A stretch of DNA of 64,000 nt, from the NCBI GenBank assembly GCA_964470525.1, contig CAYYDE010000005.1:1-64000 (forward strand), in the 5' to 3' direction. Below the pieces are notes generated by a model that did no database searches, was not told the DNA's origin, and saw nothing but the letters and a program-made list of their open reading frames with translations. Below, piece after piece: positions 19,082 to 30,693 of this stretch. The stretch comes from CAYYDE01 sp964470525 (lineage in GTDB: Bacteria > Patescibacteriota > Gracilibacteria > BD1-5 > UBA6164). The first letter of the stretch is position 1. The number at the start of each line of letters is the position of its first letter. A program made the translations under genes and the position numbers.

Positions 19082-20713
19082 ATGAATCGTATTTTAATGG
19101 TATTTTTCATATTCTGAATCTGTTTTCACCCAAATATTTTATTTGGGTTTTTGGAGGTCGGAAGTCTTGATATGTACAAAAAAATTGATAAATGAGTGTA
19201 TGATTTAGAAATGAATTATGTTTCAAGAGAGTTAAAATGATGAGATATGAATGCTACTATTGTTGAAAATTTACAACATATAGATGATATGTATGGACTC
19301 AGAAATTGTTTTGAAGAAGAATTTTCTGGGCAAGAAATTACTCAAATTGCCAATGATCAAAATGGAAATGCTATTTTATTTGAAAAATTAAAAAATTGTG
19401 TTGATAATGAAAGTCTCCCTATTTCAACCTTTACTCAATATCAATCATTGATTCAAAAATATTACCAAGATACTCTTGTAAAATCTGAAAGTAAAGCAGA
19501 TACAGTACAAAAAATCGCAACAGTTTGACTCTATAGCGATGGAATAGAAGAAAATTCTCCTTTTGATTTATTAGTCGACCTTGCAAATATAAATCGTATT
19601 ATTTTTGAAGAAGAATTCAAATACGAATGATACAATAATTTTGATATCTCAAAATATTTAGATGATAGTTTTGATGGAACTCTTTTTGATGGACCAAGAA
19701 ATTATAGTTTTCCCTCAACACTTTGAAATAATTCATTTTGAGAAACATTTCTTTCATGAAGTCAAAATTCTCCAGAAAATATTGGTCCTATTTTTCAACC
19801 AATAGAAATAAGTGATGGAAATATGTTTGCTTGTAATATCAATGATTCTGGACTTTCTGATGAAACTTTTCAACTTTTGACTTCAAATGCTGGACACAAC
19901 AATTCTGGAAACACTTGAAATAATTGAAATATTCCTGTGAGTGAATTCAATGATGAACGTTGACAAAATCAAAAACAAGCCACTCTTCCAGATGATTTTT
20001 TTCATTGAGATGAATATGCTACCAATTATTCAAAAATAAATGATAATGCATTTTGGCCTTGTAGTAATTTTTTTTGTATTACTGTTGAAAATATTATCTA
20101 TAAACAAAATCTCCTCAAAGGAAGAAATACTATTGCTATTGAAACTCTTATAAATCGTTCAAATGAGCATATTTATAAATTTGTAAATTCTTCTTTGGTT
20201 CCTTCTGCAATGACTACAAATAATTTTGAATTAGGATTTCAAGGACTCAATCTTGCTGATATTTTTCATGTCGGAATTCAAGTAACTACAAAACCTGTTC
20301 CGTTTTTAAATGTAAATAAAGATGATTCAAAAAAATGAAGAGATGAAACAGAATTTGCTGCAAAAAATTTACTTACTAAATATTATAGTAATATTGGATT
20401 AGATTATAATAGAGCAAACGATATTTCACTTTTTACCAGTGAAGAAAATACACTCAAAACGCTTTTGAGTAGTACTGAACTTCCTGTTTCTCACACAACA
20501 CAATCACAAGAAGAACTCCAAAATTATCAAAGAAATCTTGCTCGTCAAAATGATTTTCTCTCACATTCTATTGATAAAAAAATAGCTGAAGATGATATGC
20601 AAGAATTTCAAGCACAATTTACAGAACTCCAACAATTTACACAAAATTTACTTGAATATTCAAAAAATCTTCAAGCTCTTGCAAAAAAATTAAATGAAAA
20701 ACCAAAACAATAA
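19082..20713 (+). CDS. Secreted protein of unknown function
   Basis: 543 residues. The N-terminal MNRILMVFFIFGICFHPN is a signal segment. The following region carries four cysteines (for example LRNCFEEEF and KLKNCVDN) and a low-complexity Asn/Ser/Gly stretch around residues 250-310. The C-terminal ~70 residues form a coiled coil (EDDMQEFQAQFTELQQFTQ). The start is 24 bases after clpC. I know of no family. It pairs with the next secreted protein gene 18 bases downstream, so the two may act together outside the membrane. Confidence 0.7.
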
Positions 20714-20731
20714 TTATTATATATTGATAGT

Positions 20732-22024
20732 ATGTTAAAAAAAATATGTTGCATTCTCTTTTTTACTCTTAGCTTTTTCTTCACAACACAAGCCAATCAA
20801 AGTTGTGAAGCGAAATGTCCTATTTATGAATGAACTCCAGATTTTTTAATCAACTATACTCAAAATCTTCGTAAAGTTATACAAAACATCAATGGAGAAG
20901 TCAAAAAAAACACTCCAAGAACTTGAGTTGATCGTGATCTTGGAAGACTCAAATCACGTATCACAAAGTGATACAATCTTTTTTCAAGTTGGTGAGGATA
21001 TTTTTCATATTTTCGTTTTTATGTAACCTATACTATTTCAAGTGAATATATTCCAGAAATTTGGAGAGATTATGATATTCTTGATCGTGAAACAAAGCAA
21101 CTTGATAGATACATAAAATCCGTATGAGAAAATGGATATCAAGATATTTCTCTCACAAAAATTCAAATATGTGAAGGAGTACTCCAATGTAATTTTGAAG
21201 GAAATATTATTGATGTGCTTATCGCTCTTCAAGCAAATCATGAAAAAATAAAAGAATATTTTCGTTTGAGTATTTTGTGAGAAAATTCTTCAAAAGAACT
21301 CAAAGATTTTCAACTGGTTGAAGAAAATTTTACTACAGAATTTCGTAAATATTACAATGAAAATACTACAAAAAATTGTTCAAGTTGTTCTGGTGCTTAT
21401 TGGACTATTGTAAAAGAATCAATGGAAAGAATTGATCAAAATATGGAATATGCTTCTGCGTGAATTCAAGAATGGAAAAATGCTTGGGATTTACTTGTTG
21501 GATGAGTTGATGCAAGTACAGCACAAAAAATTGAAAGAGATCTATTAAAAAAAGAACTTGGAAGACAATGAGTTTCAGCAGAACAATGAGAAAAAATTCT
21601 TCAAAATCTGGATGAATTTAATGCTCGTTGACTCTCAACAGTTATGAGTAATAATTTTATTACCAATAGTTTCAACTATTTTGTAAAAATGATTACTCCT
21701 CAAATCAATGAATTTAATGAAACCATTACACAAAGTTTTGAGGACGCTCAGGGAAATAAAAAACCAGTTGTAAGTATTGCTGATTTTAATCAAACAGCAA
21801 AACAAATTTCTAATACATCTCTTGTACAACAAAGAATTGCTGAACTGTATAATAAAGAATTACCAAGTCTTTGAGTTGGAAATCGTAGTATTGATGAAAC
21901 CGTAGCAAAATTGATGGAAATGCATTATGATGTGAGTAAAAGTGTTGAATATCTTGATAAAGCCGCAAAATTTTTTGAAGCCGTTTGTTTGTATCAAGCA
22001 AATGGTATGTGAAAATGTAATTAA
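20732..22024 (+). CDS. Secreted protein of unknown function
   Basis: 430 residues. MLKKICCILFFTLSFFF is a signal peptide, followed by a Cys-containing mature N-terminus (SCEAKCPIYEG). Two further cysteine pairs (ICEGVLQCNF and NCSSCSGAY) suggest disulfides or metal binding. The C-terminal half is helical (GRQGVSAEQGEKILQNLDEF). It is the last gene before a strong terminator and follows the preceding secreted protein by 18 bases. Unrecognised family; it is probably a membrane-anchored or periplasmic partner of the upstream product. Confidence 0.7.
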
Positions 22025-22057
22025 AAGAAAGTCAAAAACAAATTTTGACTTTCTTTT
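22023..22057 (+). terminator. Rho-independent terminator
   Basis: AAAAGAAAGTCAAAA / TTTTGACTTTCTTTT is a 15-bp perfect stem directly after the stop. A TTGACT (22045-22050) in its right arm lies 15 bp from TATAAT (22066-22071), so it may overlap the map promoter. Confidence 0.85.
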
Positions 22058-22101
22058 ACTTTGTTTATAATATTTTCATACCTTAATAATAAAAAACACC
22101 T

Positions 22102-22851
22102 ATGTGAAACATAAAAACACAACACGAAATTCAAGTGATGAGAGAAAATGGAAAAATTCATAAAGAAATTTTTGATGAAATTAAAAAAATGGTAAAACCA
22201 TGAGTAAATGCTATGGAAATAGATAAACTTTGTGGAGATATTTGTAAAAAATATAACGTATATTGCGGATTTAAAGGAGTATATGACTTTCCAAGAAATA
22301 TTATTGTTTGTGTAAATGATTGTCTCGTGCATGGAATTCCAAATAGTAGAATTATTTTTCAAGAGTGAGATGTAGTAACGTTTGATTTTTGAGTGAGAGA
22401 CAAGAAATTTTGACTCAACACTGATGCAGCTTTCACGATGATTGTTTGAGATGGTCCACATGATTTAGAAGTGGAAAAATTTTTACGCGTTTCTCAAGAA
22501 GCACTTTATAAATGAATTGCAAAAGCAGTTCCTGGAAATAGAGTTGGAGATATTTGAGCTGCAGTTCAACAACATGTAGAAAGTCACTGATATCATATTG
22601 TGAAGGATTTAACGGGACACGGAGTTGGATATTCTTTACATGAAAAACCATATATTCCAAATTTTTGAAAGGCTGGAACGTGAGAAATTCTCAAAGAAAA
22701 TATGACTCTTGCTATTGAACCAATTGTATGATTTTCAACTGGAAGAATTAAAGAAAAAGGATTTGAAATTTATACAGCAGATGGTGGATTATGAGCACAA
22801 TTTGAACACACAATTGTGGTAAAACCTGGATACCCTGAAATTATTGTGTAA
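22102..22851 (+). CDS. map: Methionine aminopeptidase type I
   Basis: 249 residues. It begins ATG-UGA (Met-Gly). The dinuclear metal ligands are all present: Asp in VVTFDFGV, Asp in LNTDAAFT, His in DLTGHGVG, Glu in LAIEPIV and Glu in QFEHTIVV. The substrate-loop sequence VCVNDCLVHGIPN is typical. It removes the initiator Met in the cytoplasm. No N-terminal SH3 extension. A TATAAT box at 22066-22071 precedes it. Confidence 0.96.
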
Positions 22852-22901
22852 AGTTTTTCAAAAAAATATTTCATTTTAAAATTACTTTTTTTCTATAAAA
22901 T

Positions 22902-23522
22902 ATGAAAAATTATCAAAAAAATATTTTATTTACTCTTGGATTTTTCGCTTCTGTTTGAATAGGATTGTATCTTGGAAAAGATTATTCTGATTTTAAAAAT
23001 ACCCCTCATTATCACGCAAATTTTTGATTGTTTATTGAATGAGAAAGGAGAGATTTTTCTGATGATCTGTATATGGAAGATGTTTTTGCTTGTAAAGTTT
23101 GAGCCAAAAAATCCCCACAAGACCGAGTTCACTTACATGAAAATAATGGAGAAACCATTCATGTTCATCACGATTGAGTAACGTGGTGACACTTTTTTGC
23201 AAATATTTGATATAATTTTTCTCAAAATTATTTAGAAGATCGAGAAAAAAATTTCTATCAAAATAATGAACAATATAGACTTGTTTTTTTCATCAATTGA
23301 CAAAAAATTGAAAATCCATTTAACACTCAAATCAATTCTGAAGATGTCCTTCTTATCGTATACTGAAAAGAATCCGATGAAGAAATTTTGACAAATTATG
23401 ACACACAAATTTCTCGTAATGCTTGAGAATACAACACCAAACCAGATCCTGCGAGTTGTAGCGGAAATCAATATAATTTTTTCAAAAATATTTCAGATAT
23501 TTTTCACTCTCATAATCACTAA
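22902..23522 (+). CDS. Membrane-anchored histidine-rich protein, unknown
   Basis: 206 residues. An N-terminal membrane segment (NILFTLGFFASVGIGLYLG) is followed by HYHANFGLFIEGERRDFS and a histidine cluster, RVHLHENNGETIHVHHDG, then VTWGHFFANIGYNFS. The end is HSHNH. The spacing of the His residues suggests metal binding outside the membrane. Proteins with a similar HANF...VHLHxxxGxxIHVH pattern occur widely in CPR and DPANN genomes as conserved hypotheticals; that is from memory and was not searched. Many Gly are UGA. Confidence 0.7.
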
Positions 23523-23545
23523 AATATTTCGTAATTTTTATTCTT

Positions 23546-24781
23546 ATGTTTAAAAAAACAAAACTTCTTTTTTCAAATATGTTTTGAAAAAATCCTACAA
23601 TTTCACAAAAACCTCTCACTGGAATTTCTATTTTATTTGTGATATTTTTTGATATATTTTTATTTTATAATATTTTTCAATGATATTCATATCAAAGAGA
23701 TTTTATTGTAGCACCATATGAACAATACAGTTGTAAAAACTTCTTTGATACAAAAGATACTCAAGATTTGGTAAATAATATCAATATTCATTTCAAAAAC
23801 CAAGCTCGTCATATTGAAATTTCACAAGATCTTTCAAAAGCATGTAAAAATATTCATCAACAGCTTCTTGAACTCACTTTGGATCAAGAATACCAAAATT
23901 TCATTGATACACTCACTGAAATAAACGACCAAATTGAGAAAAAAGAACAAGAAGTGTACACATATGAAAACCAATATTCTCAATATTTATATGAATCAAG
24001 TGCTGGAATTTATTCATCAAATGATCGTTTATCTGAAATAGAAGCTGGAAATGCAAAAGTAAATTATCAAAAAATACTCAATGAAAAAAATGCTTTGCTT
24101 GAACAAAAAGAATTGCTTTTGAATGAAATTCAACAAAATACAAAATTTCAATCTCTTTCTGAATTCATCCAAATAAATAGACAAAATTTTGAAGCTCAAT
24201 ATCAAAAATCAATTTTTTGGTATCCAGTAAAAGTAGCATTATTTCAAGCTTTTTTACTCATTCCATTATTTTTTGGTTCATTGCTTTGTTATAGTTATTT
24301 TTATAAAAAACAAAATAAAATATTCACAATTTTGTTTTCAAACCTTACTTTTATAACTGGAATTTTTGTCTTTATACTTTTTCTAAAATTTGTATATTTT
24401 CTGCTTCCAAAAAAATTCTTGGTAGGATTTATAGCATTTTTAAAAAGTCTTTCACTTGGATTTTTATGGAATTATATTTTAATCATTTTATGAGTATTAC
24501 TTTTTTGAGGAATTATTTATGCATCTCAAAAAGCAGCAGAAAAATACGAAATTCTCAAAAAAGAACAAGAACGCTTAAGAATTGAACAAAACAAGAAAAA
24601 AATCATGAAAGAAAGATTTCAAAAATCTGCTTGTATCGAATGTTGAGACAAACTCTTACCAGACAGTGATTTTTGTCAAACATGTGGAATGAAGCAACAT
24701 GATGAATGTAGCGAATGTCATGCAAAAATTCCAAAAATATTTGATTTTTGTAATAAATGTGGAAATAAGAAAAAACAATAA
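23546..24781 (+). CDS. Membrane protein with C-terminal double zinc ribbon
   Basis: 411 residues. One membrane helix near residue 30 (ISILFVIFFDIFLFYNIF), a coiled-coil extracytoplasmic part (residues 60-215), then three further helices around 225-340 (VALFQAFLLIPLFFGSLLC and others). The C-terminus holds Cys-x2-Cys pairs: CIECGDKLL...CQTCGMKQ and CSECHAKI...CNKCGNKK, a double zinc ribbon. The ribbon would lie in the cytoplasm. Function is unknown; such ribbons mediate protein contacts or nucleic-acid binding. Confidence 0.75.
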
Positions 24782-24800
24782 AAGCCAAAAGGCTTTTATT
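24779..24800 (+). terminator. Short terminator hairpin
   Basis: AAAAGCC AAAA GGCTTTT directly after the stop at 24781. Confidence 0.65.
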
Positions 24801-24857
24801 GTTTGCAAAAAATCAGAAAAAAATTATAATTTCTCTAGTTTTTTAATCGTTGTTTCT

Positions 24858-25775
24858 ATGAAATTTCTCCAAGCAAAACAAGATTTTATAAATTATCTTG
24901 AATTTATAAAAAATCAATCTCCAAAAACAGCAGAACAATATGATAGACATTTAAAAAAATTTTGAGAATTTTTGGAAATTTCTGGTTTTTGAGACTTTGA
25001 TATAGAATCTATTACGCTCAAAATAGTCAATGATTTTCGATTTTTTCTCCATAAAAATTCCAAGAAAAAAATTTCCGGGAAAACAGCAAATGCCTATATG
25101 ATTTCGCTTCGTTCTTTTTTTAAATATTTAGAAAAACAAGAAATTAAAACGCTTTCTCCCACAAAAATTGATCTCATAAAAGATGAATCTCGAAAAGTAG
25201 AATTTTTAACGAGTGAAGAGCTTCAAACATTATTTGCAAGTATTTCTGGGGAAACCATTCAAGAAGTGAGAGATCTTGCTATTATAAAAATGATTTATTA
25301 TACAGGACTCAGGATCTCAGAACTCACTGCACTCAATAAAAATGATGTTGATATGGTGAGAAAAGAATTCACTATTCGCGGAAAATGAAGAAAACTTCGT
25401 ATGATTTTTTTAACAGATGAAGCTGTGTTTTTTATCAAAAAATATTTAGAAAAAAGAAGTGATAATTTCATTCCCCTTTTTATTCGTCATAATTTTGATG
25501 AAAAAAATATCAATCTTTTAGATAATGAATCTGTGCGTCTCACTCGTCATTTTATCACCAATATGATTTCAAAACGCTCACTCAAAGCTCATATCACCAA
25601 AGAAGTTTCTGCTCATACTTTGCGTCATTCGTTTGCTACCACGCTTTTGCAAGCTGGTGCGGATTTGAGAAGTATTCAAGAACTTTTATGACACTCAAAT
25701 ATTTCTACAACACAAGTCTATACGCATGTTGTGAATTCGGAATTAAAGAAAATACATAATACTTTTTTAAAATAA
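24858..25775 (+). CDS. Tyrosine recombinase, XerC/XerD type
   Basis: 305 residues, the usual Xer length. The N-terminal SAM-like core-binding domain is LQAKQDFINYLEFIKNQS. The catalytic residues are visible: Arg in YYTGLRISELTAL, Lys in the following beta hairpin (RGKGRKLRMIFL), His-x-x-Arg in AHTLRHSFATTLL, His in LLGHSNISTTQVYTH, and the nucleophile Tyr in the same segment. It most likely resolves chromosome dimers at dif. It lacks the extra helix of integron integrases as far as I can judge, so I do not link it to the cassettes. Confidence 0.92.
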
Positions 25776-25779
25776 AAAA

Positions 25780-26307
25780 ATGAAACTCATCATTTGACTC
25801 TGAAATCCTTGAGCAAAATACCAAAACACACGTCACAATGTAGGATTTTTATTTCTTGATTTTTTAGTGGAAAAAAATAATTTTTCAGGAGTTTGGAAAG
25901 AAGAAAATAAATTTAAAGCTGAAATTTTTGAAACTCTTCTACATTGAGAAAAGACAATTCTTGTCAAACCACAAACTTTTATGAATCTTTCAGGAGAAGC
26001 TGTTTTAAAACTCATGAGTTTTTATAAAATTCCAAAACAAGATATTATAGTGATTTTTGATGATATTTCTTTAGAGCCTGGAAAAATCCGTTTCAGAGAA
26101 AGCGGGTCAGCCTGAGGACAAAATGGAGTAAAAAGTATTATTTCTCATATCGGAGAAGACTTTAAACGCATCAAAATCGGAATCGGACAAGATAAAACAT
26201 GGGATTTATCAGACTGGGTTTTATCAAAATTTTCTGACACAGAAAAAAATGCTCTTGAAAACGAAATTTTTCCAAAAGCATGTGAAATTTTATTTGAAAA
26301 ATGGTAA
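25780..26307 (+). CDS. pth: Peptidyl-tRNA hydrolase
   Basis: 175 residues. MKLIIGLGNPGAKYQNTRHN contains the catalytic His and the GLGNPG motif with three of its four glycine-type positions encoded by UGA. KPQTFMNLSGEAV, FDDISLEPGKIRFR and the SGSAGGQNGVKSI loop are also typical. It releases peptides from stalled tRNA in the cytoplasm. It begins 4 bases after the xer stop. Confidence 0.96.
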
Positions 26308-26384
26308 GCATCTTCTTACTCTTTTAAATTTGATTTTCCACTAAAAAATCATACAATATTCCTATTAAAATTCAACAAAAACCT

Positions 26385-27710
26385 ATGAAAAAAATCTATA
26401 TTATTTGAATCGGATGAATCTGAATTTCCTGAATTGCAAGATATTATAATGAAAATTGATATAGTGTTTTTGGAAGTGATAAAACCAACTCTGAACTCAT
26501 CCAAACACTGAAAAAAGAGTGAATTGATATCATTATTTGAGAAGATGAGTCAAGAATTTCCAATGATTTTGAAAAAATAATTTATACAGAAGCCGTTCCA
26601 AAAACCCAAATTGAACTCAAAAAAGCAATCAGTTTATGAATCAAAATTCTCACCTATCCTGAAGCTCTTTGAGAAATTGCAAACCAGAAAAAACTTATCA
26701 CGATTGCTGGAACTCATGGGAAATCAACCACAACAAGTATGATTTCTATTATGCTCAAAAATTCTGAGAAAAATGTAAATGCACTCGTTGGAAGTCTTTT
26801 AAAAGAATTTTGAGGAAAAAATACATATTTTTCTGAAAGTGAATATTTTGTACTCGAAGCGTGTGAATACAAAAGAAGTTTTCTTAGATATAAGCCATTT
26901 ATAGGAGTAGTTACGAATATTGAAGCTGATCATCTTGATTATTATAAAGATTTAGAAGATTATATTTCAGCGTTTGTGGATTATACAAAAAATATTGTTT
27001 CTGGTTGATATTTGATTATTGATAAAAATTCTCAAAATGCTCTCAAACTTGCAAATGTGAGAGATGATATTCATGTAGTTTTGATGGATGAAGATTCTTT
27101 TACAATTGAATGAGAAACATCACCATTTTTCTTTCCAAAATTATCTTTAAAAATTCCTTGAGAACATATTTTATTTGATGCAAAACTTGCTTTTGTTGTT
27201 GGAAAAATTCTTGGAATTAAAGATGAAAGTATTCAAACATCGCTCCAAAACTACAATGGAATTTGGAGAAGAAGTGAAATTATCGGAAATACTTTTAATT
27301 GAAATATTTTGATGAGTGATTACTGACATCATCCAACAGAACTCATACTCAATATGTGAGCTTTAAAAAAGAAATATTTTGATAAAACTCTTCTCACTAT
27401 TTTTCAACCACATCAATATTCAAGAACTTTGGAGCTTTTAGAAGATTTTAAAAATTGTTTTCACGACACTGATATTCTCATCATTCCAGATATTTATGAA
27501 TCTCGTGACAGTGAGGAAGATAAAGCAAAAATTGATGGTGAAAAACTGATACAATATATCAATCATCCAAATAAAATATTTGGAAATGGGTTAGAAAATA
27601 CACTCAAACTTATAAAAAAACTTGATAGCGAAAATCCTTGAAAACTCGTGATAATTTTACAAGGAGCTGGAAATGTTGATGATTTGAGATATGAGATAGA
27701 TGTACAATAA
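26385..27710 (+). CDS. murC: UDP-N-acetylmuramate--L-alanine ligase
   Basis: 441 residues. The N-terminal Rossmann motif is GIGGIGISGIARYY, with five UGA-encoded glycines. The ATP loop GTHGKSTTT is at about 109-117. EACEYKRSFL, TNIEADHLDYY and SDYGHHPTE complete the Mur ligase signature. It adds L-Ala to UDP-MurNAc, the first peptide step of cell-wall synthesis. With mraY at the right end of the window it shows that this lineage makes peptidoglycan. Confidence 0.95.
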
Positions 27711-27740
27711 AAAAAATCGTAAAAATTTACGATTTTTTTA
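27708..27740. terminator. Bidirectional terminator between murC and the convergent gene
   Basis: AAAAATCGTAAA / TTTACGATTTTT flanked by A and T runs. Confidence 0.8.
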
Positions 27741-27743
27741 TTG

Positions 27744-28649
27744 CTATCTTCATGGATAATTATTTACTCCTCTATGTCATCTATCTACATCATTTTTATT
27801 ATGAAATGGAGTATAAGGAACTCCTGGTCTCAAAAAATTTGGTAAATATTTTTTCCATCAAGTTGCTTGTTTATCATCAATAATCACCTCTCATCATATA
27901 TTTGTATGTTCTAATTTTCAATCTATTCAAATACTAATAGCACTTCATCAAATATTTTCATGATGAGCATTTCATTTTACATTTTTCTGTAAAGAATCCC
28001 ATTTCGTGTTTCTATTCAAGGAATCTCATTGTATTTTCTCATTGATAGATGTATAATGACTCTCTATATTAGATGCAGTTCATTGAATATTTTCATTTAT
28101 AGCTGCTCATTTACTATCAATATTTTTTGCATTTCATGTTACACGAGCATTGATAGCTGCATCATGTAATGTTGGTCCTTGAAAACGATGCTGAATATAA
28201 GTTGCTGTGTGATGATTCACAGCATTTTTACCAATACCAATATTTTTTGCTCAAAATCTTATATTTCTATTGATTGCATCTCATGTGATGTTTTGGTTGA
28301 CAGATGTACCATATACATCTTTATTATATGATTGTATAGCATTTTCAATAAATACACTTCATTTCGTTCCATAGGTCTTTGAAACAGCTGTGTCGTTTAA
28401 ATCTACTCTTACTTGTGTTGATTTTATTTCGTTTGGAGTAATAAATGTTACCTTTGTTCATTCTGGAACTGAAATTTTTTGGCGAGTATATTCACCTCAT
28501 ATTTGTTGTCATTCTTCAAGTACAATCATCACACGATTATTTATAACTTCTTGAAACTCAATAATTCATTTTGAACTTCTCAATTTATCAAGTTCGTTTC
28601 AAATAATAAGTGTTTTATTTTGTCTGTTATAATTATGATTCAGAGTCAT
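27744..28649 (-). CDS. Repeat protein, possible solenoid, unknown function
   Basis: 301 residues, ending in TAG. After an N-terminal beta-rich domain (residues 1-100, EEGQQIGGEYTRQKISVPEG), the central part shows a loose 16-20-residue repeat with Asn, Ile and Gly: TGDAINRNIRFGAKNIGIG, NARVTGNAKNIDSKGAAIN, ENIQGTASNIESHYTSIN, EKIQGDSLNRN. This pattern of regularly spaced INxxIxG resembles a beta-solenoid. No signal peptide. The C-terminus is Pro/Asn/His-rich. I recognise no family. Confidence 0.65.
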
Positions 28650-28737
28650 ATGTAATATTTTAATAAATATATGGATTATTATAACAGAATGAAAGAAAAA
28701 AAGCAAATAATCTCTCCTAATTTTCATACTCAACAAT

Positions 28738-28766
28738 AAAAAACAAAGCTTTCGCTTTGTTTTTTA
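28738..28766 (-). terminator. Terminator of the secD / PhnA-like transcript
   Basis: AAAACAAAGC TTTC GCTTTGTTTT with a T-tract on the minus strand; it overlaps the stop codon at 28764. Confidence 0.8.
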
Positions 28767-28970
28767 TTTTTCTTTCTTAAAAAATTCTGTTTTCAAAACA
28801 AGTTTCCCTGATTCTATCACATTTGATTCATCAGTGAATCTGATTTTTTTAAATTTATCACCTCTTTTTATCACTCATCCACCTCACACTTTGAGATCTT
28901 TAATGGCAATAATCGTATCTCATTCTTGCAAAATATTTCCATTTGCATCTTTAAATTCTAATTCTTCCAT
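28764..28970 (-). CDS. PhnA (YjdM) C-terminal-like small domain
   Basis: 68 residues. KDANGNILQEGDTIIAIKDL, KVGGGVIKRGDKFKKIRFTD and KLVLKTEFFKK match the C-terminal SH3-like half of the PhnA/YjdM family. The zinc-ribbon half that normally precedes it is missing, so this is a one-domain version. Two Gly in the signature are UGA. It starts 2 bases after the secD stop and is cotranscribed with it. The role of the family is not established. Confidence 0.75.
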
Positions 28971-28972
28971 AA

Positions 28973-30658
28973 TTATTTCTTCAATCAAATAAAACTTTTT
29001 ACATCTACTTTTTCTTCTTTTCTTGCTAAAAATCTAACAAATAATCTTGAAACATAAATCGCTGTAAATAAACTCACAATGATTCAAAGTCCAAGCATAA
29101 GCCCAAATCACTTAATCAAATTTACTCAGAAAATAAATAAAATCATTGCAATAATCAAACTCGTTAAATTACTATCCCAAATCGCTGACCAAGATTTTTG
29201 AAATCATTCTTGAATCGCTTTTGAAAGTTTTTGCCCACTTTTGAGCTCATCTTTAATTCTTTCAAAAATCAAAATATTTGCATCAATCGCAATACCAATC
29301 GAGAGAATAAGTCACGCGATAGAAGCCATTGTGAGAGTGAGTCAAAATATTTTTACTAAACTAAGTAAAATTGAAGTATAAATAATAAGTGCTATTCCTG
29401 CTGCAAATCCTGCCCATCTATATACAAATGTAAGAAACAAAAATATCAATAAAAATCCTGCTCATCCAGCGATTGAGAGCTGTAAAATTGCTTCTTTTCC
29501 AAGTCTTGAATCAATCGTTCTTTCACTCGTTAAATAAATCGGTGCTGGAACAACTCAAGTGTTGATATCATTTGCAAGTTGTTGTGCTTCTGCAAAAGTA
29601 TAATTTCCAGTAATTACCGCTTTCCCTGTCAAAATAGCATCGTTTACATTTGGAGCAGTGAGTAAGCTTCCTCCAACAAAAATTGCTATTGGTTGTCCTC
29701 TGAGTCTTGTGGTGAGTTCTCCAAAAATTTGAGCTCATTCACTATTAAAAGTCAACTCAACCATTGGTTGAAATGCTTCATTTTGCTGTACTGAAGAATT
29801 TACAAAATATTGATCATTAAGAATTCTTCATTTTGAATCCTGTGCTGGTTTCCATTCTGATGGTTCTGCATCAACAAAAACATATTCTACTGATATAATA
29901 TCTCATTCAATTTGAGTTACATCAACCACATAATATCAAGAATTTCATGGGAGTTGTTGTAAAGTCCCCTCTTGAAAACCATAAGTTGAACTTCCTGTTC
30001 CTTGTAAAACATCTTCATAAATTCCTACAGAAATATCTCATGGTAATTCAAAATATTGTTGTAAATCTTGGAGTGTTCCAGAAAGGGTTCACATTTCAAC
30101 TTTTTCATAACTGTCCTTATATTTTGATGCTACAACTCAAAAAGAATAATCTGAACTCAAAGATTCTTGCAATAATCTTTGAGAAATATTCAATCTTTCT
30201 TCTCTATCTTCAGCAGTAATTTGTGTTCTGAGCTCTTTAAATTCAATCTTCATAACTCTTCCAATCGCTTCTTTTGCTCTGATAATATTTCTTTCATTTT
30301 CAGTTTTATTTTCAGATTTGAGAGGAATTTGTACAATAATATGTTTATCAGTTCCATAACTTGCCGTTGTAATAATCGAATCATTTATATTCAAAGCCTC
30401 AACTCTTTTATCAATAATTGATTTCAATCATTCTAAAATAGCATTTTCTTTTTGTAAACTATGAGTTGAGTCTTGACGAACTGTCTCAAGATCAACGGTA
30501 TAATCCAATTCAATTCCTCATTGTAAATCAAGTCAAAGTTTATAATCTTGTCATGAAAATGGTGTATTTACACCAAAATACGACCAAGGAAATGAGAAAT
30601 TAAAGGTAAAAAGAAATAAAATAAAAATAAAAAATATTTTGTACATAATTTTATCCAT
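28973..30658 (-). CDS. secD: Protein translocase subunit Sec D
   Basis: 561 residues. A first membrane helix (IFFIFILFLFTFNFS), the signature GLDLQGGIELDYTVDL, a large periplasmic P1 domain, GNYTFAEAQQLANDINTGVV, and five C-terminal helices including FGLTLTMASIAGLILSIGIA and DANILIFERIKDEL. SecD with SecF uses the proton gradient to help pull exported proteins through SecYEG. secF is not next to it here; the next gene is a PhnA-like domain. A second ATG (30646) four codons in is an alternative start. Confidence 0.93.
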
Positions 30659-30693
30659 GATAGGTATATTTAAAAAATAATATTTCTGAATTT

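Noticed and set aside
24858..25775. The tyrosine recombinase as the integrase for the cassettes
   Set aside because: Length and motifs fit housekeeping XerC/D, it is 9 kb away, and I see no sign of the extra integron-integrase segment.
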